In this document: in pieces, positions 26,137 to 33,373 of the stretch
Layout: each line of letters starts with the position of its first letter
Numbering within the stretch: position 1 is the stretch's first letter
NCBI RefSeq assembly: GCF_041261205.1
Contig: NZ_JBGCCH010000008.1
Location: 248,001-312,000, forward strand
Origin: Catenulispora sp. MAP5-51
GTDB taxonomy: Bacteria; Actinomycetota; Actinomycetes; Streptomycetales; Catenulisporaceae
Length of the DNA: 64,000 nucleotides
Reading direction: 5' to 3'
Made by a program: the position numbers and the translations under genes
Notes under the pieces: model-generated
Seen by the model: only the letters and a program-made list of their open reading frames with translations
Told to the model about the DNA's origin: nothing
Database searches by the model: none

Positions 26137-26624
26137 CAGTCTTCTTCCGAGCCGCCCCTGCCCTGCTGCGCGGTGCGGGCCTTCTCCTCGTGCCGTACCA
26201 GGACGTCGATCATGTCGTTGAGCGTGTCGATGCCCTCCGGGGACAGCGTCAGGGCCCGCAGCGCCACGTTGCGCACGCCGGCGTCGCGCAGCACGCCGAG
26301 CAGCTCCAGTTCCCGGGCGATGGCAGTACTCTGATCATCGTCGAAAAAATAGGCTACCGGCACTTCGAAGAACTGCGCCAGAGCTTCCAGATGCCGCATT
26401 GTGGGGTTGTCCCTGCGGCCGGTGCGCAGTTGCCACAAATAGGTCGCCGAGAAGCTCTCCCCCGTGGCATCCCGGCACGCGGTGGCCACCTCGTCGTTGC
26501 TGAACAACTCCCGGTTGGGCCGCCGCACCGTCTGGAAGAGGATGTCGATCTTCTCCGCCAGCGTCCGGCGGCCGCCCGGCCCGTTCTGTGCCACCCCGTC
26601 GACCCCCTCAATGCCTGCCCCCAC
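26136..26624 (-). CDS. XRE-family DNA-binding regulator
   Basis: 162 residues from GTG 26624; GTG 26594 is an alternative with a better ribosome site (GAGGGGG). The HTH region contains SNDEVATACRDATGESFSATYLWQLRTGRRDNPTMRHLEALAQFFEV, typical of regulators paired with ImmA/IrrE proteins; the C-terminal helices may be the protease-sensitive part. It is divergent from the repeat protein at 26776 with a 151-base gap holding that gene's promoter, so it is the likely regulator of it. Confidence 0.85.
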   Translation of the reverse strand: MGAGIEGVDGVAQNGPGGRRTLAEKIDILFQTVRRPNRELFSNDEVATACRDATGESFSATYLWQLRTGRRDNPTMRHLEALAQFFEVPVAYFFDDDQSTAIARELELLGVLRDAGVRNVALRALTLSPEGIDTLNDMIDVLVRHEEKARTAQQGRGGSEED

Positions 26625-26688
26625 GAGCCCGAAATCGCTTCCATGTTAATCGATCGGGCGTCAGCCGTCGTGGACGGCACTTGAGGTC

Positions 26689-26742
26689 TTGTCAGCCAGA
26701 ATGAATTGTTCTAAGTTCCCCAACGAGTCAGACCGCTGACTC
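26689..26742 (+). promoter_or_regulatory. Promoter and start-site hairpin of the repeat-protein gene
   Basis: TTGTCA (26689-26694), exactly 17 bases, then TAAGTT (26712-26717) form a good housekeeping-type promoter. The expected transcription start falls at ~26724, at the first base of a perfect hairpin GAGTCAG-ACCG-CTGACTC (26725-26742). The dyad can be an operator for the divergent XRE protein or a 5' mRNA hairpin. The ribosome site TGGAGG follows at 26764-26769. Confidence 0.6.
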
Positions 26743-26775
26743 ATCCCTTGATCCCTCCCAACCTGGAGGTCGTTC

Positions 26776-27258
26776 ATGCCCAGCACCAACGTCCGTGAGC
26801 CCGTTCGCAACGTGCGCGACTCGCTCAGGAGCAACGTGCGCGACACGCTGCGCAGTGCCAACGTCCGCGACTCGCTCAAGCGCAACGTGCGCGACACGCT
26901 GCGCGCCGCCAACGTGCGCGACGTGCAGCGCAGCGTGCGTGACGTGCAGCGCGCGGCCAACGTGCGCGACGTGCAGCGCAACGTTCGCGACTCGCTCAAG
27001 GCCAAGCTGATCGCCTCGGCCGACGCGGACCGCGTCATCAGCAACAAGCTCATCGCCTCCGCGGACGCGGACAAGGTGATCAGCAACATGGTGGTCAGCA
27101 ACATGGTCATCAGCAACAAGCTCATCGCCTCCGCGGACGCCGACAAGGTGATCAGCGCCAAGCTCATCGCCTCGGCCGACGCGGACAAGGTGATCAGCGC
27201 CAAGGTCATCGCCTCGGCCGACGCGGACAAGGTCATCAGCAACAAGGTGATCGCTTAG
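26776..27258 (+). CDS. Two-part tandem-repeat protein of unknown family
   Basis: 160 residues from ATG 26776 with a strong TGGAGG site 6 bases upstream. Residues ~5-75 are eight copies of a 7-9-residue unit NVRD-(S/T)LR or NVRDVQR, basic overall, with V/L every 4-5 residues. Residues ~76-160 are five copies of a 14-residue unit K(L/V)IASADAD(K/R)VIS(N/A) plus short MVVSN/MVISN partial units. The whole protein contains no Gly, Cys, His, Phe, Tyr or Trp and one or two Pro. No signal peptide, no membrane segment, no family recognised. The repeats are nearly identical in DNA as well, implying recent expansion or homogenisation. It could form a solenoid, fibre or amyloid-like assembly; the Asp-rich ADAD turns could bind metal. 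It lies next to the XRE/ImmA operon, divergent. Confidence 0.8.
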   Translation: MPSTNVREPVRNVRDSLRSNVRDTLRSANVRDSLKRNVRDTLRAANVRDVQRSVRDVQRAANVRDVQRNVRDSLKAKLIASADADRVISNKLIASADADKVISNMVVSNMVISNKLIASADADKVISAKLIASADADKVISAKVIASADADKVISNKVIA

Positions 27259-27267
27259 TGCAACCTC

Positions 27268-27282
27268 TGAGCCTCCGGCTCA
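27268..27282 (+). terminator. Weak hairpin after the repeat-protein gene
   Basis: TGAGCC-TCC-GGCTCA, 9 bases after the stop. Short, without a T-run; a possible terminator only. Confidence 0.4.
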
Positions 27283-27458
27283 ACCCTCGCCCATGAGCGA
27301 AGCCACCGAGGGCCGCCGACAGCGGGCCGACGACAGCTGGGTGCACCCCGCCGACCCGCGGATGCCCGAGGTGGCCCATGGCTCGCCCGTTCGAAGCCAC
27401 GTACCGCACCGGCTCGGTCGACCGCGATTTGAGGATGCGCATCGGCCAACCGCCGGAG

Positions 27459-27502
27459 TGACAGCTGGTGTGAATCACTTACTGTCATTCGATTCACACC
27501 AG
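27459..27502. promoter_or_regulatory. Nested palindromic operator before the XRE/DUF5753 gene
   Basis: Perfect 12-bp arms CTGGTGTGAATC (27465-27476) and GATTCACACCAG (27491-27502) with a 14-base spacer, interlaced with TGACAG (27459-27464) / CTGTCA (27482-27487). It lies 77 bases upstream of ATG 27579. The rest of the 27259-27578 gap has no credible gene. Probably the autoregulatory site of the downstream HTH protein. Confidence 0.6.
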
Positions 27503-27578
27503 TTTACAGCGGACGTGCGGACCAGTAAGGTCGAGCCCTGATGGAGCCGTGATGACGTCAGGGGGCGGATAGACATCC

Positions 27579-28514
27579 ATGACTGAACGCGCGACTCTGC
27601 GGCATCGCAGGATCGGGGCCGCGTTACGGGCGCACCGGGTGGACGCCGGGCTCACCCTGGAACGGGTGGCCCATCGGCTCACCCCGGCGGACGCCATGTC
27701 CGCGGCCAAGATCTCCCGCATCGAGAACGGCCAGTACGCCGTCAACCCGCACGACGTGCGGGCCCTGTGCCGCGTGTACGAACTGGACGCCGCCGTCACC
27801 GACGAGCTGGTCGAGCAGGCCTCGCAGGCGCTGCGCCGCACCTGGTGGCAGGAGGGCGAGGCCGGGGCGCTGCCGGCGCCGTTCCAGCGCTACCTGGAGT
27901 ACGAGGACACGTGCGTCGCGCTGGACGTGTTCGCGCCGGTCTTCGTCCCGGACATCCTGCAGACCGCCGCGTACACCAGGATGCTGATAGCCGGGCTGTG
28001 GCCGGACAAGAACCCCGGCGAGCGCCAGGCGCTGGCCTCGGTGCTGACCCGGCGGCAGAGCCGGCTCGCGGTCGAGGCCGGCCCGCGGGTGCAGGTCGTG
28101 CTCGACGCGCACGCGGTGCTGCGCAGCTGGGGCGACCGCTCGGTCGCGGTGCGGCAGGCCGCTTACTTGCTGGAGGTGTCGCGGCATCCGCGCACCGAGG
28201 TGCGCGTCATCCCCGACGGCCGGGTCTATCCCGGTGCGCACACCGGATTCACGCTGATGACGCTGGGCCCCGGCGAGCAGCAGAGCAAGCCCAGCAAGCA
28301 GGTCAAGCAGGTCCGGCAGAGCCCGACGGCGGCCAAGCCGGCCGAGCACGTGGGCTTCGTCGGCGGCGTCGTGGGCTGGTGCCTGGTGGACGGCGGCGAC
28401 GAGATCGACCGGTACACGCTCACGTTCCAGCAGCAGCGCGCAGCCGCGCTCGGCCCCGAGGAGACCCGCAGATGGCTGCGGCTTGCGATCAAGAGCATGG
28501 GTGGCGTGGGATGA
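27579..28514 (+). CDS. XRE regulator with DUF5753 domain
   Basis: 311 residues. N-terminal HTH (RIGAALRAHRVDAGLTLERVA...SAAKISRIENGQYAVNPHDVRALCRVYEL) and the C-terminal DUF5753 domain with FQRYLEYEDTCVALDVFAPVFVPDILQTAAYTRMLI. These are very common in streptomycetes and are mostly uncharacterised. A Lys/Gln low-complexity insertion (QQSKPSKQVKQVRQ) disrupts the otherwise conserved domain near residue 230. Its stop overlaps the start of the condensation-domain gene (ATGA), tying the regulator to the biosynthetic cluster. Confidence 0.9.
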   Translation: MTERATLRHRRIGAALRAHRVDAGLTLERVAHRLTPADAMSAAKISRIENGQYAVNPHDVRALCRVYELDAAVTDELVEQASQALRRTWWQEGEAGALPAPFQRYLEYEDTCVALDVFAPVFVPDILQTAAYTRMLIAGLWPDKNPGERQALASVLTRRQSRLAVEAGPRVQVVLDAHAVLRSWGDRSVAVRQAAYLLEVSRHPRTEVRVIPDGRVYPGAHTGFTLMTLGPGEQQSKPSKQVKQVRQSPTAAKPAEHVGFVGGVVGWCLVDGGDEIDRYTLTFQQQRAAALGPEETRRWLRLAIKSMGGVG

Positions 28515-29938
28515 CGACTTCTGCGATGTCCGCCGCTTCCGCCTCGGAAGCGGCGTTCTTCGCCGCCGGCCGGACGATCGACGTCCCCTTCGCCGGCGAG
28601 GGCGCCGGCAGCGGCGGCCTGAACTGGGGCCAGCAGCACATCCTCGGCGCCATCCGGAACCTGGGCTCGTCGATGAACATGTGCGCGGTGCGCGAGCTGC
28701 CGCCGACGGCCGCGGTCGAGGACTTCGCCGACGAGCTCCGCTTCTACCTGAACCGTTTCCAGGCCATGCGGACCCTGCTCCAGTTCCCGCCGGACCAGCC
28801 GCCGATCCAGATCGTCCACGCCTCCGGCACGGCCCCGCTGCGCGTCCTGGACCTGTCCGAGGACGCCGACCCCGCCGCCGCGCTCGCAGCCCTGGTCGCA
28901 GAGCACGAACAACGCTCCTTCGACGACGAGCGCGAGTTCCCGATCCGCATGGTCCTCCTGCGTCAGGCAGGCGTCCTGACACACCTGCTGACCGTCCTGA
29001 ACCACTTCGCCACCGACGGCGCCGGCGCCTTCGCCATGTACGAGGACTACCTGCACCGCGACCCGGTGACGGCCCTGGCACGCGGCCCGGTGCCGACCCA
29101 CCCGCTGGACCTGACGGCCCAGCAGGCCACCCCCGCCGGACGGAGGCAGAGCGATGCGTCGCTGCGCTACTGGGAGAAGCAGCTGGCCGCGTTGCCGAGA
29201 AGACGACCGACCGCGGCGGTGCCCGAACCCGGATCCCGCTACCGCCGAGCCACGCTGCGGTCGGTTCCCCTGTTGCTGGGCGCGACGCGCATCGCGCACC
29301 GCCTGGACTGCGATGTCAGCGCGGTGCTGCTCGGCCTGTTCGCCACGGCGCTGGCCCGCCTGACCGGCGAACGCCCCACCGCGGCCCAGATGCTGGTCAG
29401 CAACCGCTTCCGCCCCGGCATGGCCGACATCGTCGGCAACGTCAGCCAAAGCGGCCTGTTCGTGGTCGACGTCGCCGACGCGACCATCGACGAGGTGATC
29501 GAGCGCGCGCAGCGGGCGGTGACGCGTACCTATAAGTACGCGTACTTCGACCTGGAGCAGTGGAAGAAACTCCTGGCCGACGCCGAACGCGAACGCGGCG
29601 AGGAACTGGCCCTCTGCTACTACAACGACCGCCCCTCCCAGCGCGGCGGCACAGCCCCCGGCACGCAGCCGAGCCCCGAGGAGGTGACCTCGGCGGGCGA
29701 GGGCACCATCGTCTGGACCGAGCTGCCCTTCTTCAACGAGCACCTGATGGTCACCATCGACAACGCCCCCGATGATGACGAGGCGATCACGGTCCTGGTC
29801 TCGGCCGACACCTGGCACATCCCGCGCGAGGACATGGAGACGCTGGCGCGCACGATGGAGGCGCTGGCGGTGGCGGCGGCGTGCGATGCGGGGACGGGGA
29901 GCGGAGTGGCGGCGGCGGAGGTTGAGGCCGGCGTGTGA
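28511..29938 (+). CDS. Free-standing condensation-domain-like protein 1
   Basis: 475 residues. NWGQQHILGAI at the start, LNHFATDGAG (the HHxxxDG motif with the first His replaced by Asn; catalytic second His165 kept), then SLRYWEKQL, a latch region LVSNRFRPGMADIVGNVSQ and YKYAYFDLEQW identify the NRPS condensation / acyl-CoA acyltransferase superfamily. No A or T domain is attached, so it acts in trans on carrier- or CoA-bound substrates. Two homologous proteins lie at 30629-33282 on the other strand. A role in amide or ester formation in the cluster at 30-58 kb is inferred. Confidence 0.85.
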   Translation: MTTSAMSAASASEAAFFAAGRTIDVPFAGEGAGSGGLNWGQQHILGAIRNLGSSMNMCAVRELPPTAAVEDFADELRFYLNRFQAMRTLLQFPPDQPPIQIVHASGTAPLRVLDLSEDADPAAALAALVAEHEQRSFDDEREFPIRMVLLRQAGVLTHLLTVLNHFATDGAGAFAMYEDYLHRDPVTALARGPVPTHPLDLTAQQATPAGRRQSDASLRYWEKQLAALPRRRPTAAVPEPGSRYRRATLRSVPLLLGATRIAHRLDCDVSAVLLGLFATALARLTGERPTAAQMLVSNRFRPGMADIVGNVSQSGLFVVDVADATIDEVIERAQRAVTRTYKYAYFDLEQWKKLLADAERERGEELALCYYNDRPSQRGGTAPGTQPSPEEVTSAGEGTIVWTELPFFNEHLMVTIDNAPDDDEAITVLVSADTWHIPREDMETLARTMEALAVAAACDAGTGSGVAAAEVEAGV

Positions 29939-29957
29939 AGGACTATGCGATAGTCCT
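29939..29957. terminator. Perfect hairpin after condensation protein 1
   Basis: AGGACTAT-GCG-ATAGTCCT, 8-bp perfect arms, starting on the base after the stop codon and ending 5 bases before a possible small ORF. It may end transcription or be an operator for the following genes. Confidence 0.5.
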
Positions 29958-29962
29958 GAGCC

Positions 29963-30055
29963 ATGAGCCAAATACAGCCGTGGCATGTGCTTCTTGACGT
30001 CATCGTTATCGGCGGCATTGTCGGTTTGGTAGTCCTATTGAGACGCAAACGCTGA
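29963..30055 (+). CDS. Possible 30-residue single-helix membrane peptide
   Basis: ATG 29963 to TGA 30055 encodes a 30-residue peptide: about nine polar residues (MSQIQPWHV), one long hydrophobic helix rich in Ile/Val/Leu, and a basic end RRKR. The Nin-Cout or Nout-Cin topology with a cationic tail is typical of bacterial small membrane proteins. There is no good ribosome site, but codons are less GC3-rich than in neighbours. It sits between condensation protein 1 and the GNAT gene. Function unknown. Confidence 0.4.
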   Translation: MSQIQPWHVLLDVIVIGGIVGLVVLLRRKR

Positions 30056-30074
30056 GAAAAGACGGGCCGACCCG

Positions 30075-30569
30075 ATGACCGTCCGCCTCGCCCGCACCAC
30101 TGACCTTCCTGGCTTCCTCGCCCTGGCGGCTCAGGTCGAGCACTGGTTCGGCCCGATGGTCGACGACCCCGGATTCCGCGCCGCGGTCGGCCGGAACATC
30201 GACCGGGGCACCGCGCTCGTCGCAGTCGCAGCCACAGTCACCGGCGCGCCGTCCAGCCCTGACCTGCTCGGCGGTCTGCTGTTCGGAGCCCGGCCTCCGC
30301 GCCACCACATCCGCTGGCTCGTGGTCTCCGAAGCGGCGCGCGGGCGGGGCGTCGGCCGTGCGCTGGTGGATGAATCAGTGCACAGATTCGTGCACTGCGC
30401 GGGCACGCTCGAGGTCGAGACGTTCGGCGCCGACCACCCCGGCGCGGTGGCCGGCGGCGCGCGGTTGTTCTACGAGCGGCTCGGTTTCAGTCCCGCCGAG
30501 CTTGCTCCCGCCGGTCCGGAGGGCGGTTCGCGGCAGGTCTATCGCCGGCTTGTGGACCATCCCGAATAG
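30075..30569 (+). CDS. GNAT-family N-acetyltransferase
   Basis: 164 residues. The acetyl-CoA-binding signature ARGRGVGRALVDE and the C-terminal ARLFYERLGFSPAE are diagnostic of GNAT enzymes. The acceptor is unknown; self-resistance or tailoring are possible. It ends at a bidirectional terminator at 30583. Confidence 0.88.
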   Translation: MTVRLARTTDLPGFLALAAQVEHWFGPMVDDPGFRAAVGRNIDRGTALVAVAATVTGAPSSPDLLGGLLFGARPPRHHIRWLVVSEAARGRGVGRALVDESVHRFVHCAGTLEVETFGADHPGAVAGGARLFYERLGFSPAELAPAGPEGGSRQVYRRLVDHPE

Positions 30570-30582
30570 CCGCTACACCGGC

Positions 30583-30611
30583 CCGGGCACCCCCAGCCCT
30601 GGGGCACCCGG
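30583..30611. terminator. Bidirectional terminator between convergent genes
   Basis: CCGGG / CCCGG outer arms and a perfect CCCCAG-CC-CTGGGG inner stem, separated by a CA/CA internal loop, between the convergent GNAT and condensation protein 2 genes. Confidence 0.75.
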
Positions 30612-30628
30612 ACCGGCGCCGCTCCCCC

Positions 30629-31891
30629 TCACCCCATCGCCGGCAAGCCGGCGACCTCCAGCAATGTCTCCTGGAACACGTCGAGGATCGCCGCCAGCCT
30701 GTCCTGGTCGACGTCGGGGCGGTTGCAGCGGACGGCCACGTCGATGCGCTCGATGCCGCTGACGATGAAGTAGAACCCCGGCCCGGTGGCCCGTGCCGGT
30801 GTCGCGTACTCCACGGTGAAGGGCTCCTGCTCGACCGCCGGGGCGAAGCCGGGCGGCGCGAGGATCACGTTGGTGTTGAAGCCCTTGTCGACCGGCGGGT
30901 CGGTCTTCTCGAAGTACTCCTCGCGGATGTCGACCACGTAGTCGGGGTCGCAGATGGAGTTCTTGAAGGCGTTCAGGGCTTTGCCGTGGACCTTGGCGGC
31001 CAGGTCGGCGAAGGTCTCGGTGCCGTCGAAGTCCAGCAGCATCGGGGCCCACTGGGTCAGCGAGGTCACCACGCCGGCCATGCTCGGGTCGAAGCGGTTC
31101 GCCGAGATCGCCATGAGCAGGATCGCCGGGCGCTCCAGAGCCGTGCGCAGTGCGTGGTAGTACGCCGCCAGCACGATCGTCGCCATGCTCACGTCCAGCC
31201 GCTCCGCCCCGGCGTGCGCCACCTCCAGGGGGATGCCGGTGTGCACCGAGGCGCCGAGCATCGCGGTGTTGGGCACCGCGACCTCCAGCACGCGCGGCGC
31301 CGCCTCCAGCGTGCGCCGCCAGTAGCGCTCCGCGGCGCGCAGGCGGAAGGCGCCCGCGCCCTGCTGGTCCACGGCCATCGCGATCGGCTGCCCGGCCGGC
31401 GGATCCAGCGTTTCGCCGGCCAGCAGCGCGTGGAAGTCGTCCTGCAGGATCAGGGAGGCCGCGCCGTCGGCGGCGATGTGGTGGAACACGAGCAGGACCT
31501 TCACCGGCCGGTCGTCCGCGGTGATGGCGAACGCGCGCCACGGGATCCCGTGGTAGATGTCGAGGACTTCCTGGTACTTGCCCGCCAGCAGCGCCGGCAG
31601 CTCGGAGATGTCTGCCACGCCGTGCTCGACGCGCTCCAGCACCTCGGCGGCGTCTCGCGCGCCGAGGAACTGGCGCGGCGAGCCGTCGGCCTCGAAGACG
31701 TAGTTCGTGCGCAGCGACTCGTGCCGCTCGGCCAGCGCCCCCAGCGCCCGCCACACGTCCTCAGCCGTGCACTCCTGCCGGATGTCCCACACCACCGGCT
31801 GCAGGTTGGCCTCCCACAGCCGGTCGCCCGGCAGGCGCTCCACATCGCGATGTACTGATAACTGGCCTATCGTCATCGGGTAGGTTTCCAC
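30629..31891 (-). CDS. Free-standing condensation-domain-like protein 2
   Basis: 420 residues from GTG 31891 (AAAGGAG five bases upstream; ATG 31876 would be too far from it). The intact HHIAADG motif in LLVFHHIAADGAASL indicates an active acyl/aminoacyl transferase fold, unlike its two relatives. The latch-like AISANRFDPSMAGVVTSLTQ and a C-terminal half of chloramphenicol-acetyltransferase type are visible. It is the last gene of the leftward operon, 26 bases after condensation protein 3. Confidence 0.85.
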   Translation of the reverse strand: METYPMTIGQLSVHRDVERLPGDRLWEANLQPVVWDIRQECTAEDVWRALGALAERHESLRTNYVFEADGSPRQFLGARDAAEVLERVEHGVADISELPALLAGKYQEVLDIYHGIPWRAFAITADDRPVKVLLVFHHIAADGAASLILQDDFHALLAGETLDPPAGQPIAMAVDQQGAGAFRLRAAERYWRRTLEAAPRVLEVAVPNTAMLGASVHTGIPLEVAHAGAERLDVSMATIVLAAYYHALRTALERPAILLMAISANRFDPSMAGVVTSLTQWAPMLLDFDGTETFADLAAKVHGKALNAFKNSICDPDYVVDIREEYFEKTDPPVDKGFNTNVILAPPGFAPAVEQEPFTVEYATPARATGPGFYFIVSGIERIDVAVRCNRPDVDQDRLAAILDVFQETLLEVAGLPAMG

Positions 31892-31917
31892 ACCGACTCC
31901 TTTGTGTGTGTGGGCTG

Positions 31918-33282
31918 TCAAACCCCGGTCGGGCAGTCGGGGTCGAACGCGGCCGCCAGCAGGATCTCCTCCATCGTCCGCAGCACGCTCACCTGCTCGG
32001 CCGGGGTGAGGGCCTGGGTGTCCGCGCGCAGTGTCACGTTCACCGTGTCGGGACTGCCGTTGACGTCCAGGTACGCCTTGACGTCCGGCGAGTTCGACCG
32101 GATCCCCCAGGTCATGCGGGAAAGCGGCACCGCGTCCCAGATCTGCCCGGCGTCGGCCACCGCCTCGGGCTCGGCCACCGGCTGCGCCAGCGTCTTGCGC
32201 CGGTCGTTGAAGTACAGCATCAGGTCCAGCGACTCGCCGCGCTCCTTCTCGACGCGCTCGCGCAGCTCCGCGAGTTTGCGCGGGTCGTAGTACGCGTTCT
32301 TGCCGGTGGTGATCTGCGCGTGCCAAGCCCGCGACACCGCCTCGTCGAACGTGCAGTCGCGCACGTCGAACACGCACAGGCCGGGCTGTGCCAGAGCACT
32401 GACAGAGCGGGCGAAGTCCGGCCGGAACCGGTTGCTCACCACCATCCGGATCGCGCTCGGCCCGGCCTTGGTGACCTTCTCCAGAGCCACCGCGTAGGCG
32501 GTGAGCAGTACCGGGCCGCTGTGCAGACCGGTACGCGCGCTGATCGCGCCGACCGCCAGGTACGCCGCGCGTGAGTCGTACGTGCAGTCCCACCAACGCG
32601 GATCGCTCCCGGCATAGGGCCCGTTGAAGCGCCGCGCCGGAACCTCCATCAGCCAGCGCTCCCAGTACCGCAGCGAGGCCTGGCACTGTCGCTGCGCCGA
32701 GGACTCGCGCTGCTTGCGCGCCAGGTCCCGCGGCTGGATGCCGCCGCGTTCGCCGAGTTCGGCGCCGGTCTCGCGGTCCAGGTTGTCCAGGTCCCCGACC
32801 AGGGCGTCGAAGCCGTAGGCGTCGATCGCCATGTGCGGGTACATCGCCACGAAGTGGTCCGGGACGCCGTCCTTGCGGATGACGGCCATCCGCACCGGCC
32901 AGTCCTTCGCGATGTCGAAGGGCTCGAACTCGTACCGTTCGCGCACTGCCTCGGCGACCTCGGCCGGGTCCTCGCCGTCCGTGACGTCCACGACCTCCAG
33001 CCCGACCTCGCCCCGGTCGGACACGACCTGCCGGGGCGAGCCGTCGGCCTCGGTGCGGATCACGGTGCGCAGCGACTCGTGGCGCCGCATGATGAACGCC
33101 AGCAGGTGCTCGAGGTGTTCCAGGGTCGTGCCCTCTTCCAGCTTCATCGCCCCGCCGACCAGGAACACCCCGCCGAAGCCGTTCATCATCCGCCAGACGG
33201 TCCACTGCCCCCAGGTGAGTTCCTCCGTGCCGGCATCGTCGCCTTCGAAGGGCACCATGATCGTGTGCCGCATCAGTGTCAC
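31918..33282 (-). CDS. Free-standing condensation-domain-like protein 3
   Basis: 454 residues if GTG 33282 is used (GGAG eight bases upstream); ATG 33273 is the alternative. LTWGQWTVWRMMNG, SLRYWERWLMEVPARR, VVSNRFRPDFARSVSALAQPG and KNAYYDPRKL match condensation proteins 1 and 2. The active-site motif reads YPHMAIDAYGF: one His is kept but the normal DG is DA, so it may be structural or have altered chemistry. It follows the UDP-sugar enzyme gene by 91 bases and precedes protein 2. Confidence 0.82.
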   Translation of the reverse strand: MTLMRHTIMVPFEGDDAGTEELTWGQWTVWRMMNGFGGVFLVGGAMKLEEGTTLEHLEHLLAFIMRRHESLRTVIRTEADGSPRQVVSDRGEVGLEVVDVTDGEDPAEVAEAVRERYEFEPFDIAKDWPVRMAVIRKDGVPDHFVAMYPHMAIDAYGFDALVGDLDNLDRETGAELGERGGIQPRDLARKQRESSAQRQCQASLRYWERWLMEVPARRFNGPYAGSDPRWWDCTYDSRAAYLAVGAISARTGLHSGPVLLTAYAVALEKVTKAGPSAIRMVVSNRFRPDFARSVSALAQPGLCVFDVRDCTFDEAVSRAWHAQITTGKNAYYDPRKLAELRERVEKERGESLDLMLYFNDRRKTLAQPVAEPEAVADAGQIWDAVPLSRMTWGIRSNSPDVKAYLDVNGSPDTVNVTLRADTQALTPAEQVSVLRTMEEILLAAAFDPDCPTGV

Positions 33283-33373
33283 CGCCTGTTCTCCGTGGGG
33301 TCGCCACGGTTCAGGGTTGGGGTTCGGGGTCGCGCTTCGGGCCGGGTTCGGCGTCGGCACAGCCCGCGCCGGA

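Noticed and set aside
26661-27245. 194-residue antisense repeat ORF (LSASAEAM repeats) opposite the repeat protein
   Set aside because: Repeats on one strand necessarily give repeats on the other; this frame lacks a ribosome site and runs through the promoter of the plus-strand gene, which has an excellent one.
27293-27541. 82-residue plus-strand ORF between the repeat protein and the XRE/DUF5753 gene
   Set aside because: It crosses the operator palindrome, has no ribosome site and no recognisable motif.
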